Source: Moraxella equi
GTDB taxonomy: Bacteria > Pseudomonadota > Gammaproteobacteria > Pseudomonadales > Moraxellaceae
Assembly (NCBI RefSeq): GCF_002027555.1
Contig: NZ_MXAP01000055.1
Location: 1-12,163, forward strand
Reading direction: 5' to 3'
DNA: 12,163 bases
Under the pieces are notes generated by a model, which was not told where the DNA came from, did not search any database, and was given only the letters and a program-made list of their open reading frames with translations. Numbering within the stretch: the stretch's first letter is position 1; every line of letters begins with the position of its first letter. The position numbers and the translations under genes are program-made. Positions 1-9,061 of the stretch are shown here, piece after piece.

Positions 1-18
1 AAGTTCGGTTGGTATAGT
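1..18. repeat. Left arm of 18 bp terminal inverted repeat
   Basis: The sequence AAGTTCGGTTGGTATAGT is the exact reverse complement of positions 12145-12162. It lies inside the 5' end of the partial leftward gene. Its length beyond the left edge cannot be seen. Its origin is unclear; it could be a paralogous gene start, a dispersed repeat or an assembly edge effect. Confidence 0.8.
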
Positions 19-34
19 TGGCGTAGACACCCAT
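1..34 (-). CDS. 5' end of an unidentified leftward gene (partial)
   Basis: An ATG read on the minus strand from position 34 opens an 11-codon reading frame, MGVYANYTNRT, that runs off the left edge. A good Shine-Dalgarno sequence, AAAAGGAG, lies six bases upstream of the ATG, which is the main reason to believe the start. The gene follows tkt in the same direction but is separated from it by a hairpin terminator, so it probably has its own promoter or depends on read-through. Too little protein is present to name a family. The last 18 bases of the visible part are also found inverted at the right edge of the window. Confidence 0.5.
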   Translation of the reverse strand, partial: MGVYANYTNRT

Positions 35-68
35 GATTTGCTCCTTTTGGGATTTAGGATTAAGCATT

Positions 69-102
69 AAAAAAACCAATCAGTACAATACCGATTGGTT
101 TT
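69..102 (-). terminator. Rho-independent terminator of tkt
   Basis: Bases 72-81 (AAAACCAATC) pair perfectly with 93-102 (GATTGGTTTT) around an 11-base loop. Read leftward, the stem is followed by a run of seven T. It lies about 25 bases past the tkt stop codon, so it should end the tkt transcript before the next gene. Confidence 0.85.
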
Positions 103-127
103 ATTGTAAAACATCAAACAATCAAAA

Positions 128-2128
128 TCAAATCAATGATTTCACCGCTTCCACGACTTTATCAGTGGTAATGCCAAAATGATTAAACAAATCTTTGGCA
201 GGGGCGGACTCACCAAAGGTTGTCATGCCAATGACTTTGCCGTCAAGCCCGACAAATTTATACCAATAATCGGTAATGCCCGCTTCCACCGCCACACGAA
301 CACAGACATCGCTAGGCAATACGCTTTCAATATAATCACGGTCTTGCTTGACAAAGATTTCGGCACATGGCATAGACACCACACGCACGCCCACGCCCTG
401 CTCGGTTAATGCTTTATAAGCTTGCATTGCCAAGTCCACTTCCGAACCTGTGGCGATGATGATGGCTTGTAAGTCGCCTTGTTCTTTGGCAAGGACATAC
501 GCCCCTTTTTCAATCAAGGCAACCTGCTCGTCCGTGCGGTCTTGATGAGCAAGGTTTTGGCGAGATAGGATAAGGGACGTTGGGGCATTGGCGGTTTGTA
601 GGGCAACTTTCCACGCAACCGCCGTCTCCACCGTGTCGCACGGTCTCCAAGTGAAATGGTTTGGCGTTTGGCGTAGGCTTGCAATCTGCTCCACAGGCTG
701 ATGAGTCGGGCCGTCTTCGCCAAGCCCAATGCTGTCATGGGTATAGACATTGATGACACGCTGTTTCATGAGTGCCGACATACGCACCGCATTACGAGCG
801 TACTCCATAAACATCAAAAACGTGGCAGTATAAGGGATAAATCCGCCATGCAACGCCACCCCGTTGGCGATGGCGGTCATGCCAAATTCACGCACGCCAT
901 AGTGGACATAGTTGCCGTCAGCGTGGTCTTGCACGCCCTTAGCACCGCTCCACAAGGTCAAGTTTGACCCTGCCAAGTCTGCCGAACCACCCAAAATCTC
1001 GGGCAACAATGGGGCAAACGCACCGATGGTATTTTGGCTTGCCTTACGCGTGGCGATGGTGTCGCCTTTGGCTTGGCAGGCTTTGATAAATTCGTCCGCT
1101 TTGGCGTTAAAATCGCTTGGCAACTCGCCTGACAGTCTGCGTTGTAGCTCGTCCGCCTCACTTGGATATTTGGCTTGATAGTCGGCAAATTGGGCATTCC
1201 AGTCGTTTTCTAACTTCTCGCCCTTATCGCACGCATTCCACGCTTGATAAATCTCGTCAGAAATCTCAAAGGCATTAGCATTATCCCAGCCCAATTCACT
1301 TCGAGTTAGCGTAATCTCATCGACACCAAGTGGGGCTCCATGACTGTCTTCTTTGCCTTGTTTGTTGGGACTGCCCAGACCGATGACGGTTTTGCAAATG
1401 ATAAGCGTGGGCTTGGTGGTTTCGGCTTTGGCCTTTAAGGTTGCTTCACGAATGGCATCGGCATCATGTCCGTCCACACGCAGTACCTGCCAGTTATAGC
1501 TTTCAAAGCGTTTGGCGGTGTCGTCAGAGAACCAGCCCTCCACCTCACCATCAATAGAAATGCCGTTGTCATCATAATAGGCGAGGAGCTTGCCCAGTCC
1601 TAACGTGCCAGCGAGCGAACAGGCTTCGTGCGACACGCCCTCCATAAGACAACCGTCCCCCAAAAAGCAGTAGGTATAATGGTCGATGATGGCGTTGTCA
1701 GGCTTGTTAAATTGTCCTGCCAAGGTTTTTTCGGCCAAGGCAAAACCCACCGCATTGGCAATGCCCTGCCCCAAAGGTCCTGTGGTCGTCTCAATGCCGT
1801 CGGCATAGCCGTGTTCGGGGTGTCCTGCGGTTTTGGCGTGTAATTGGCGAAAATTTTTGATGTCGTCAATCGTCAAATCATAACCCGACAAATGTAACAA
1901 GGCGTACAGTAGCATAGAGCCGTGTCCGTTTGACAATACAAAGCGGTCTCGGTTTGCCCATTTGGCATTTTTGGGGTTGTGATTCAAAAATTCACGCCAC
2001 ACAACTTCGGCAATGTCTGCCATGCCCATGGGAGCCCCAGGGTGTCCTGAGTTGGCTTTTTGGACAGCGTCCATGGCAAGGATACGAATGGCGTTGGCGT
2101 TGTGGCGTTGATTTAAGGGGATTGGCAT
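128..2128 (-). CDS. tkt: Transketolase
   Basis: Thiamine-diphosphate-dependent cytosolic enzyme of the non-oxidative pentose phosphate pathway. It moves two-carbon ketol units from ketoses such as xylulose-5-phosphate to aldoses such as ribose-5-phosphate or erythrose-4-phosphate. The 666-residue length is normal for bacterial transketolases. The N-terminal signature [11 protein letters not shown] is at 27-37. The cofactor motif starts with GDG at 157-159 and continues to the conserved Asn188. The catalytic glutamate region REFGM is at 413-417, and the second signature [12 protein letters not shown] is at 470-481. The histidines typical of the active site (28, 69, 103, 263, 476) are all present. 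The start at 2128 gives the standard N-terminus [15 protein letters not shown], although the ribosome-binding site is weak. It lies downstream of serS in the same direction, but a terminator and a separate promoter between them argue for its own transcript. No defect is seen. Confidence 0.98.
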   Translation of the reverse strand: MPIPLNQRHNANAIRILAMDAVQKANSGHPGAPMGMADIAEVVWREFLNHNPKNAKWANRDRFVLSNGHGSMLLYALLHLSGYDLTIDDIKNFRQLHAKTAGHPEHGYADGIETTTGPLGQGIANAVGFALAEKTLAGQFNKPDNAIIDHYTYCFLGDGCLMEGVSHEACSLAGTLGLGKLLAYYDDNGISIDGEVEGWFSDDTAKRFESYNWQVLRVDGHDADAIREATLKAKAETTKPTLIICKTVIGLGSPNKQGKEDSHGAPLGVDEITLTRSELGWDNANAFEISDEIYQAWNACDKGEKLENDWNAQFADYQAKYPSEADELQRRLSGELPSDFNAKADEFIKACQAKGDTIATRKASQNTIGAFAPLLPEILGGSADLAGSNLTLWSGAKGVQDHADGNYVHYGVREFGMTAIANGVALHGGFIPYTATFLMFMEYARNAVRMSALMKQRVINVYTHDSIGLGEDGPTHQPVEQIASLRQTPNHFTWRPCDTVETAVAWKVALQTANAPTSLILSRQNLAHQDRTDEQVALIEKGAYVLAKEQGDLQAIIIATGSEVDLAMQAYKALTEQGVGVRVVSMPCAEIFVKQDRDYIESVLPSDVCVRVAVEAGITDYWYKFVGLDGKVIGMTTFGESAPAKDLFNHFGITTDKVVEAVKSLI

Positions 2129-2166
2129 AAGGGGTATTCCAAGTTTGACAAGTAAAAATTTGCGGT

Positions 2167-2175
2167 ATTATAGCA
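2167..2175 (-). promoter_or_regulatory. Extended -10 promoter of tkt
   Basis: Read leftward, the sequence is TGCTATAAT: a perfect TATAAT hexamer preceded by the TGn extension. It lies about 40 bases upstream of the tkt ATG. Only a poor -35 match (TTCGCT, 18-base spacer) is visible, as expected for an extended -10 promoter. Confidence 0.65.
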
Positions 2176-2205
2176 TATTACACCCCATTGAGCGAATTTT
2201 ACCAA

Positions 2206-2245
2206 TAAAAAAACCGCTTAATCATACGACTAAACGGCTTTTTAA
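2206..2245 (-). terminator. Terminator of serS, possibly bidirectional
   Basis: A stem with several G-T pairs forms between the stretch ending GCCGTTTAGTC and the stretch GATTAAGCGG, read leftward, with a four-base loop. It is followed by seven T in the serS direction, and a T run is also present on the other strand. It starts just after the serS stop codon and lies upstream of the tkt promoter, so it insulates the two genes. Confidence 0.8.
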
Positions 2246-2249
2246 AACA

Positions 2250-3560
<1,311 letters not shown>

Positions 3561-3574
3561 TTAAAAATAAAGCA

Positions 3575-3583
3575 ATTATAACA
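3575..3583 (-). promoter_or_regulatory. Extended -10 promoter of serS
   Basis: Read leftward, the sequence is TGTTATAAT, a perfect -10 hexamer with TGn extension, about 70 bases upstream of the serS start. No convincing -35 element is seen. It lies in the 164-base divergent region shared with the promoter of the gene at 3671. Confidence 0.55.
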
Positions 3584-3635
3584 AATTTTTTGACAAATTC
3601 CCATTAGGATTTTTGATGAAAATTTAGCACAATAA

Positions 3636-3644
3636 TGCTACAAT
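3636..3644 (+). promoter_or_regulatory. Extended -10 promoter of the gene at 3671
   Basis: TGCTACAAT is a -10 hexamer with one mismatch to consensus and a TGn extension, 26 bases before the ATG at 3671. It diverges from the serS promoter. The -35 region is weak. Confidence 0.55.
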
Positions 3645-3670
3645 AAGCCATTTTATTTTAAGGAAACACA

Positions 3671-4354
3671 ATGAGCAAGCAAAAAGCCCTTTACCCTTAT
3701 ACCATACAGCCTGTCGCTATGGCAATGACCGAAAGCGAATTTAAATCCGCCCAGCTCGCCCTATTTAACAAATCCAGTCAATCCTTTGGGCTAAAATCCA
3801 TCCGCACCAAAGAATGGATTGTGCTTGGTGTGGTGGCGTTGGCGTCTATTTTGGGGATTGTGTTTGTTTCTGGCTATTCTACCATTTTGTTTTGGCTGAC
3901 TTTGGGGCTGTGCATTGGCTATCTAGTTGCCCGAACGGCTGGGTTAAAATGGTATGCCAAACGAGAATTTGACAAACAGCTTGGCGACAGCAAATTACCG
4001 CCTGAACTTACCCAAATGAAACTTGGCGTACAACCACAAGGCTTGGTAATGAGCGTACCAATGGCAAGCGAACAAGTAGAACAACTACAATCTGCCAACA
4101 AAAAACGGGGGCATACCGCCCAAGGTTTTACAATGAAAACAATGCCAATGCAACAAGCCATTATCCCTTGGACGGCGGTCACTTCGTGGGACGAGACCGA
4201 TGAATTTATTTTTGCGATGTTTGAACACCAAGGACAAAAAGGCTCACAAATTATCCCAAAACGCCTAAAAAACAGCCACTTACCGATTGATACCATCATT
4301 AAGCATTTGGGCGAAATTACCCCAAAAGGGTTAAAAATGGAAAATATGCCTTAA
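3671..4354 (+). CDS. Two-helix inner-membrane protein with a YcxB-like C-terminal part
   Basis: A 227-residue protein of unknown function. A hydrophilic N-terminus (1-48) is followed by two closely spaced hydrophobic helices at about 49-68 and 71-88, which suggest a membrane hairpin. The rest (about 100-227) is soluble and predicted to face the cytoplasm. Within it, the segment IIPWTAVTSWDETDEFIFAM (164-183), followed by QIIPKRL (193-199), resembles the C-terminal domain of YcxB-like proteins, where a tryptophan strand precedes an 'IPKR' strand. That resemblance is judged by eye and is moderate. The start is supported by AAGGAA seven bases upstream of the ATG and by an extended -10 promoter. 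It is transcribed divergently from serS and is followed by a strong terminator about 100 bases after its stop, so it appears monocistronic. Confidence 0.8.
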   Translation: MSKQKALYPYTIQPVAMAMTESEFKSAQLALFNKSSQSFGLKSIRTKEWIVLGVVALASILGIVFVSGYSTILFWLTLGLCIGYLVARTAGLKWYAKREFDKQLGDSKLPPELTQMKLGVQPQGLVMSVPMASEQVEQLQSANKKRGHTAQGFTMKTMPMQQAIIPWTAVTSWDETDEFIFAMFEHQGQKGSQIIPKRLKNSHLPIDTIIKHLGEITPKGLKMENMP

Positions 4355-4450
4355 TAAGTATTTTTAATAAAGTTTAAAGGACTGTGATTATTTGAATTAC
4401 TAAAAGATATCATCTAAATTTTATAATAATCTTTTGGTTATTGTTAATTA

Positions 4451-4480
4451 AAAACTGCTCACTTCTGGGCAGTTTTTTTT
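4451..4480 (+). terminator. Rho-independent terminator of the gene at 3671
   Basis: AAAACTGCTC (4451-4460) pairs with GGGCAGTTTT (4467-4476), with one G-T pair and a six-base loop, followed by a run of eight T. It lies about 100 bases after the stop codon at 4354. The A run on its 5' side could allow weak function in the other direction too. Confidence 0.85.
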
Positions 4481-4567
4481 ATTTTATAAATAACAATGAT
4501 TAAAATATAATTTTAGATAATTAATTAAAAATTTTACAGTAAACAGTTAATTCATTTTGAAAAATTA

Positions 4568-4576
4568 TGCTATAAT
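4568..4576 (+). promoter_or_regulatory. Extended -10 promoter of the giant adhesin/protease gene
   Basis: TGCTATAAT, a perfect extended -10, lies 32 bases before the ATG at 4609. The 80 bases upstream are almost pure A and T and could act as an UP element or an H-NS/IHF-type target; that is an inference from composition only. The -35 match is poor. Confidence 0.6.
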
Positions 4577-4608
4577 AAAAGTATTTTCAATCAATAAGAG
4601 CAATTATC

Positions 4609-5955
4609 ATGAAAACAAGTAAATACCAACTTATTGTTACCCATAATCAAAAAGCCGAAACTTATGCTTTGCAAAACCAAAAACCCCTAAAACTCAAAGC
4701 CAAGAAAAACGCCCTATATCAAATCATCAATGAAGACGGCGAAGTCCTACACAATCCTGTGGTGGAGACAGTAGGCAATGATGTGTATGTGTATTTGTCC
4801 GATGAAACAGAAGCATCCTTAGTTCTTGAAAATTTTCAAGACGTTTCACCCATCACCGACCCCGCCGCCTTGATTGATTTAAATGCCAGCCTTGCCACTC
4901 AAAGCGATGGTGTGGCAAGCACTTTTTGGGAAAGTTTGGCAGGACAAATGACGGTGAGTGCTTTGGGTTTTGCCAGTACGGCGTCCATCATTCATCACAC
5001 CAAGAATAGAAACAATAACGATACTCATTACGACAACACGCCAACGCCTGTTTCTGCAAAAGTAGTAGGTGTTGATGTTGCTATGAGTGTTAATGAAAGC
5101 GAAACTTTAACCGCCACCGTTAAACTTGATAATTCAAACGGTGCAGAAAATATTGCCTTTACTTTAAGTGGATTACAGGCTGATGATTACGGCACTTTAA
5201 CTTTTAGCAATGGCGTAACGCAAAATACAGGCGGTACTTTAAACATTCCACAAGGGGTTACTGAATTTACCGTAACTTTGCCAATCGTTGCTGATGAAGT
5301 GACGGAAGGTAATGAAACCTTAAAATTAACAATTGGCGAACAGGAAAAAGAAGTCGTTATTAATGATACTTCAACAACCCCTGTTGTCGTTCCACCACCG
5401 CCACCAGCCCCAACCCCTGCGAAAGTGGTAAGTGTTGATATTCCTACCAATATCAATGAAAGTGAAACTTTAACAGCTACTGCAACTTTGGATAATGCTA
5501 ATGGTGCAGAAAATATTGTCTTTAATTTAAGTAGATTGCAAGCTGATGATTATGGCACGCTCGTATTTAATAATGGTGTAACGCAAAACACCGATGGGAC
5601 TTTAACTATTCCGCAAGGCGTAACAAGTTTTACGGTTAATTTGCCAATCGTTGCCGATAATCAAACCGAAGGCAATGAAACTTTAAAATTAACAATAGGC
5701 GAACAGGAAAAAGAAGTCGTTATTAACGACACTTCAACCACGCCTGTTGCACCGCCACCTACCCCCACCATCCCCCTTGCAATCACCATCAACGCCATTG
5801 ACGATGGTGTGATTAACATTGCTGATAAGGCTTTGACCTTTACTTTGACGGGCACAGCAACCTTTGACCCCCAGCACCAGCGAGCAACAAGTCAGCGTGC
5901 GTATCAACGGACAAGACCATCCTGCCACCTTGACAGGCAACACTTGGACGCTTAA
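4609..5955 (+). CDS. N-terminal part of a giant Bap/RTX-type adhesin-protease, interrupted by a frameshift
   Basis: This frame encodes 448 residues, of which about 421 belong to the real protein. The last 27 or so (from PQHQRATSQ on) are out-of-frame residues after an extra C at 5868-5872. Residues 1-90 (YQLIVTHNQ... to ...DPAALID) resemble the BapA/LapF prefix domain at the N-terminus of large type I secreted adhesins. There is no Sec signal peptide. A hydrophobic patch follows at about 110-130 (AGQMTVSALGFASTASII). Two Calx-beta-like domains of about 110 residues (150-258 and 271-379) come next, about 85% identical over their second halves. Each ends in a proline-rich linker (VVPPPPPAPTP; VAPPPTPTIP). 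At 390 begins an Ig-like domain (ITINAIDDGVINIADKALTF) whose remainder lies in the other frame. The ATG is supported by an AAGAG element and an extended -10 promoter. Alone, this fragment lacks the RTX and secretion parts and should not be exported by a type I system. Confidence 0.85.
   Translation: MKTSKYQLIVTHNQKAETYALQNQKPLKLKAKKNALYQIINEDGEVLHNPVVETVGNDVYVYLSDETEASLVLENFQDVSPITDPAALIDLNASLATQSDGVASTFWESLAGQMTVSALGFASTASIIHHTKNRNNNDTHYDNTPTPVSAKVVGVDVAMSVNESETLTATVKLDNSNGAENIAFTLSGLQADDYGTLTFSNGVTQNTGGTLNIPQGVTEFTVTLPIVADEVTEGNETLKLTIGEQEKEVVINDTSTTPVVVPPPPPAPTPAKVVSVDIPTNINESETLTATATLDNANGAENIVFNLSRLQADDYGTLVFNNGVTQNTDGTLTIPQGVTSFTVNLPIVADNQTEGNETLKLTIGEQEKEVVINDTSTTPVAPPPTPTIPLAITINAIDDGVINIADKALTFTLTGTATFDPQHQRATSQRAYQRTRPSCHLDRQHLDA
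5056..5781 (+). repeat. Tandem 363 bp Calx-beta-like domain repeats (two copies)
   Basis: The unit starting AKVVGVDVAMSVNES at 5056 recurs as AKVVSVDIPTNINES at 5419, a period of 363 bases (121 codons). The 3' half of the unit is very similar even at DNA level, for example the stretches around GAACAGGAAAAAGAAGTCG at about 5338 and 5701. The repeats are more AT-rich than the Ig-like array that follows. Confidence 0.85.
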
Positions 5956-8900
5956 TGTGTCAGGCGAAACCTTAGCATTTGCCCAAGGCAATCAGACCTT
6001 GACCGCCACCTTGACCGCCAAAGACCGCACAGGGGCAAGCGTTAGCACCAACACCACAGGCAGTTATAATGTTGATACTGAGATTGCCACACCTGTAATT
6101 ACCTTTGACAACCTTGCCGATGACAATATTATCAACCTTGCCGAAAGCAACGAAAATTTGGTGGTATCAGGCACGGTAGAAAACGCCAAAGATGGCGACA
6201 TTGTCAAAGTCATCATCGGTGGCGTATCACAAGATGTGTCTGTACAAAGTGGCAAATTTAGCCTAACGGTGGCAGGCTCTACCCTAAAAACACACACCAG
6301 CATTTCTGCCACCGTCATCACCACCGACACCGCAGGCAACACCGCCACAGGGGCAAAAGACCACACTTATGAAGTGGACACCGTTGCTCCTACGCCCAAA
6401 ATTACCCTAAACCCCATCACAGGCGACAACCGCATTGATTTGACCGAGAGTGCCAAACCCACAACCACCATTACGGGCAATATTGGCAACTTTGTCAAAA
6501 CCGATGACAATGACCTTGTACTGATTTGCCTATGCTCCACCTGCACAAGCAACAACCAAAAAACCGTTGAAGCCCGTCTTAATGACGATGGCACATTCAG
6601 TGCGGATATCGCCACCGATGAGCTGACCAAATACGACAACATTACCGCCACCATCACAAGCACCGACACGGCAGGCAACACAGGCAAGGACACCAACACC
6701 CAAACTTATACGGTTGAAAAACCTGTTACCCCGCCATCGCCCACCGCTCCTGCCATTATCCTAAATCCGATTGCAGGCGATAATATTGTCAATGCTGCCG
6801 AGTTTAATTATGGCAGTACCAACCCCAACATTGCCATTACAGGTAAGATTGAGCGGGCAGATGTGGCAACTTCTACGGTAAAATTGGAATTTTATAAAGC
6901 AGGTGTACTTGCCAAAAGCGTAGATGCCACCTTAAACGCAGACGGTACTTATACTTATGCCATTAGTGGGGCAGAATTACACCGCTCTTATGACACCGTC
7001 AAGGCGGTTTTGACCACAGACGGGCAACAATACGACCACAGCCAAAGCTATAAGGCGGCCGCTTTTTCGCCACGCTGGGGCGACAACCGCCTTGTGCCGA
7101 CCGCCGTCTCTGACGACAATGTCATTGACCAAAACGACACTTGGCACGACACTACCACTATTACAGGCACCTTTAACTCCATTCGTAGCCCACACACCGC
7201 CCAAGGCATTGAAAATGCGGTGGACATTACCGTAACCGTCAATGGCAAGCCCTATGCAACCACCGTCACAGGGCAAACAGGCACCTTTACCGTCTATGTC
7301 AAGACTGCCGACCTACTTGCCGACCCTGATAAGGTTGCCGACATATCCGCCTATTTGTACGACAACGCAGGCAACAATGCAGGCGGTGCAATCAGCACCA
7401 CGCTTGGCTATACGGTCAATGACAAAGCCATTAATCAGCCGATTGTTACTGTCAATCCAATTGACAACATTAACATTGCCTACCAAAATGCCAACCCAAG
7501 CACCACTTTGACGGGTTCGTTTGAGCTTGATGGCGATGTGGCTCTTGCCAATGCTCCTTTGACGGTTGAAATTGGCGGACAAAGTTTTACCGCCCAAAAA
7601 ACAGTCACCAGCTCTGGCAATGGACAAAAAACCATTGGCACTTGGACGCTTGATGTGCCAACACAAACTTTGATTGACGCAAATGGCAACCTAACCGCCA
7701 AACTCTCCGCCACCGACCATACAGGCAACCAAGCCCAAGCCGACACGCCTGCCACTTATAAGGTAAATGTCAATGCCCCAAGCGTAGAAGTCAAATTAAA
7801 CGCCATCACAGGCGACAACGCCATTACACCTGATGAGATTACCGACAGCTTTACCATCACAGGCACGGTAACGGGCGAAGTGGTGGCAGGCGACAAAGTT
7901 ACCCTAAGCATTGGCAATGAGACTTATACACTTGATGTGGTAAATGGCGAATTTAGCCAAGCCGTGCCAAAAGCGGTGATTTTGGCAAATACCGCTGTCA
8001 GTGCCAGCATTAGCACCACCGATACTCTTGGCAACACAGGGGGCGATGACGACAGCCTAACTTATAGCGTAACCGCCAAAGACATTAAGATAGAGTTTGA
8101 CCCCATTACCACCGACAACCTGATTAATGTCAGCGAACAATCCACGCCCATTGAAGTGTCGGGCAAGGTAACAGGAGCGGATGCCAAAGCAGGACAAACG
8201 GTACAAATCAAAGTGGGCGAGCAAACCTTTATCGCAACCGTTGGCACGGATTTTACCTTTAAAACTCCGATTGACGGACAACTGCTTGCCAAGCACAAAG
8301 GCTACACCCTATCCGCCCAAGTGCTTGATAATGGCGAATTTTTGGCGTCAAATACCCACAATTACGATGTGCAAAACGATGTGTCAGCCAGCATTAAAAT
8401 AACCACCATTGGCAGTAATACAAATGATAATGGCGTGGCGGACGGCTTTGGCTCGGTACGCCTAAGCGGTAAACTTGCCCTTAATGACAGCATTTTTGCA
8501 CAAGGCTACAATACTGACAGCCTAGAAGCGATTGTGGTCAAAATCGGTGACAAAACCTTTAATGCAGGCTTTAACCGTGATGATATGTCTTTCCATCTTG
8601 ACTTATCAAAAAGCGAAGCTGACGCCCTACAAGGTCAAGCCATTAGTTATGAATTTATCACTTCTGGCAGATTGTATTATTTGGCAGGAACAGGCGACAC
8701 CAAAACCGTCCGCCAAGTCGGAGCAAGAGACAGCGTTGCCCAAAGCGAACTTGGCAAAATCAGCGTGGAGTGGCAAGACAACACCAAGAGCCAAGATGGT
8801 GTTACCACCCTAAGCACACCTACCAAAACCACCGCCATTACAGGGGTGGTGGCAGGCTCGGCACAGGTGGGCGATGACATTACGGTCAATGTTGGCGGTA

Positions 8901-9061
8901 CGGATTATCACGCCAAAGTCCAAGACGGCAATGCCTTTGTGGTCAATGTGGACAGCGACACCCTTGCCAAGCACACAGGCAACATTACCGCCACGCTTGC
9001 CACCAAAGACTTAGAAGACAAGGCAATTACCGTCAATGATGTGGCAATTTATAACAATGCA
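5776..9061 (+). repeat. Array of about nine to ten Bap-type Ig-like domains
   Basis: The pattern P-x-I-T-x-N-x-I-x-x-D-N-x-I-N-x-x-E recurs roughly every 100-120 residues. Copies start near 5776, 6092, 6392, 6749, 7439, 7778, 8084 and 8387, with more diverged copies near 7067 and 8750. Most units end with a TDTAGNT-like strand and a tyrosine-rich strand (TYEVDT, TYTVEK). Such arrays form long extracellular stalks in Bap-like and RTX adhesins. The frameshift lies in the first unit. Confidence 0.8.

Noticed and set aside
4490..4505. Fur-box-like AACAATGATTAAAA upstream of the adhesin gene
   Set aside because: Poor symmetry and only about ten matches to the consensus in nearly pure A and T sequence; likely chance.
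5864..5866. Independent start of the 1654-codon frame at TTG 5864
   Set aside because: No ribosome-binding site, and the start would fall in the middle of an Ig-like domain whose first half is in the upstream frame.
7055..7062. GCGGCCGC (NotI-type) palindrome in the adhesin gene, encoding Ala-Ala-Ala
   Set aside because: It lies in frame inside a continuous native reading frame with normal Ig-like sequence on both sides. No vector-like sequence was seen, so a cloning scar is unlikely.
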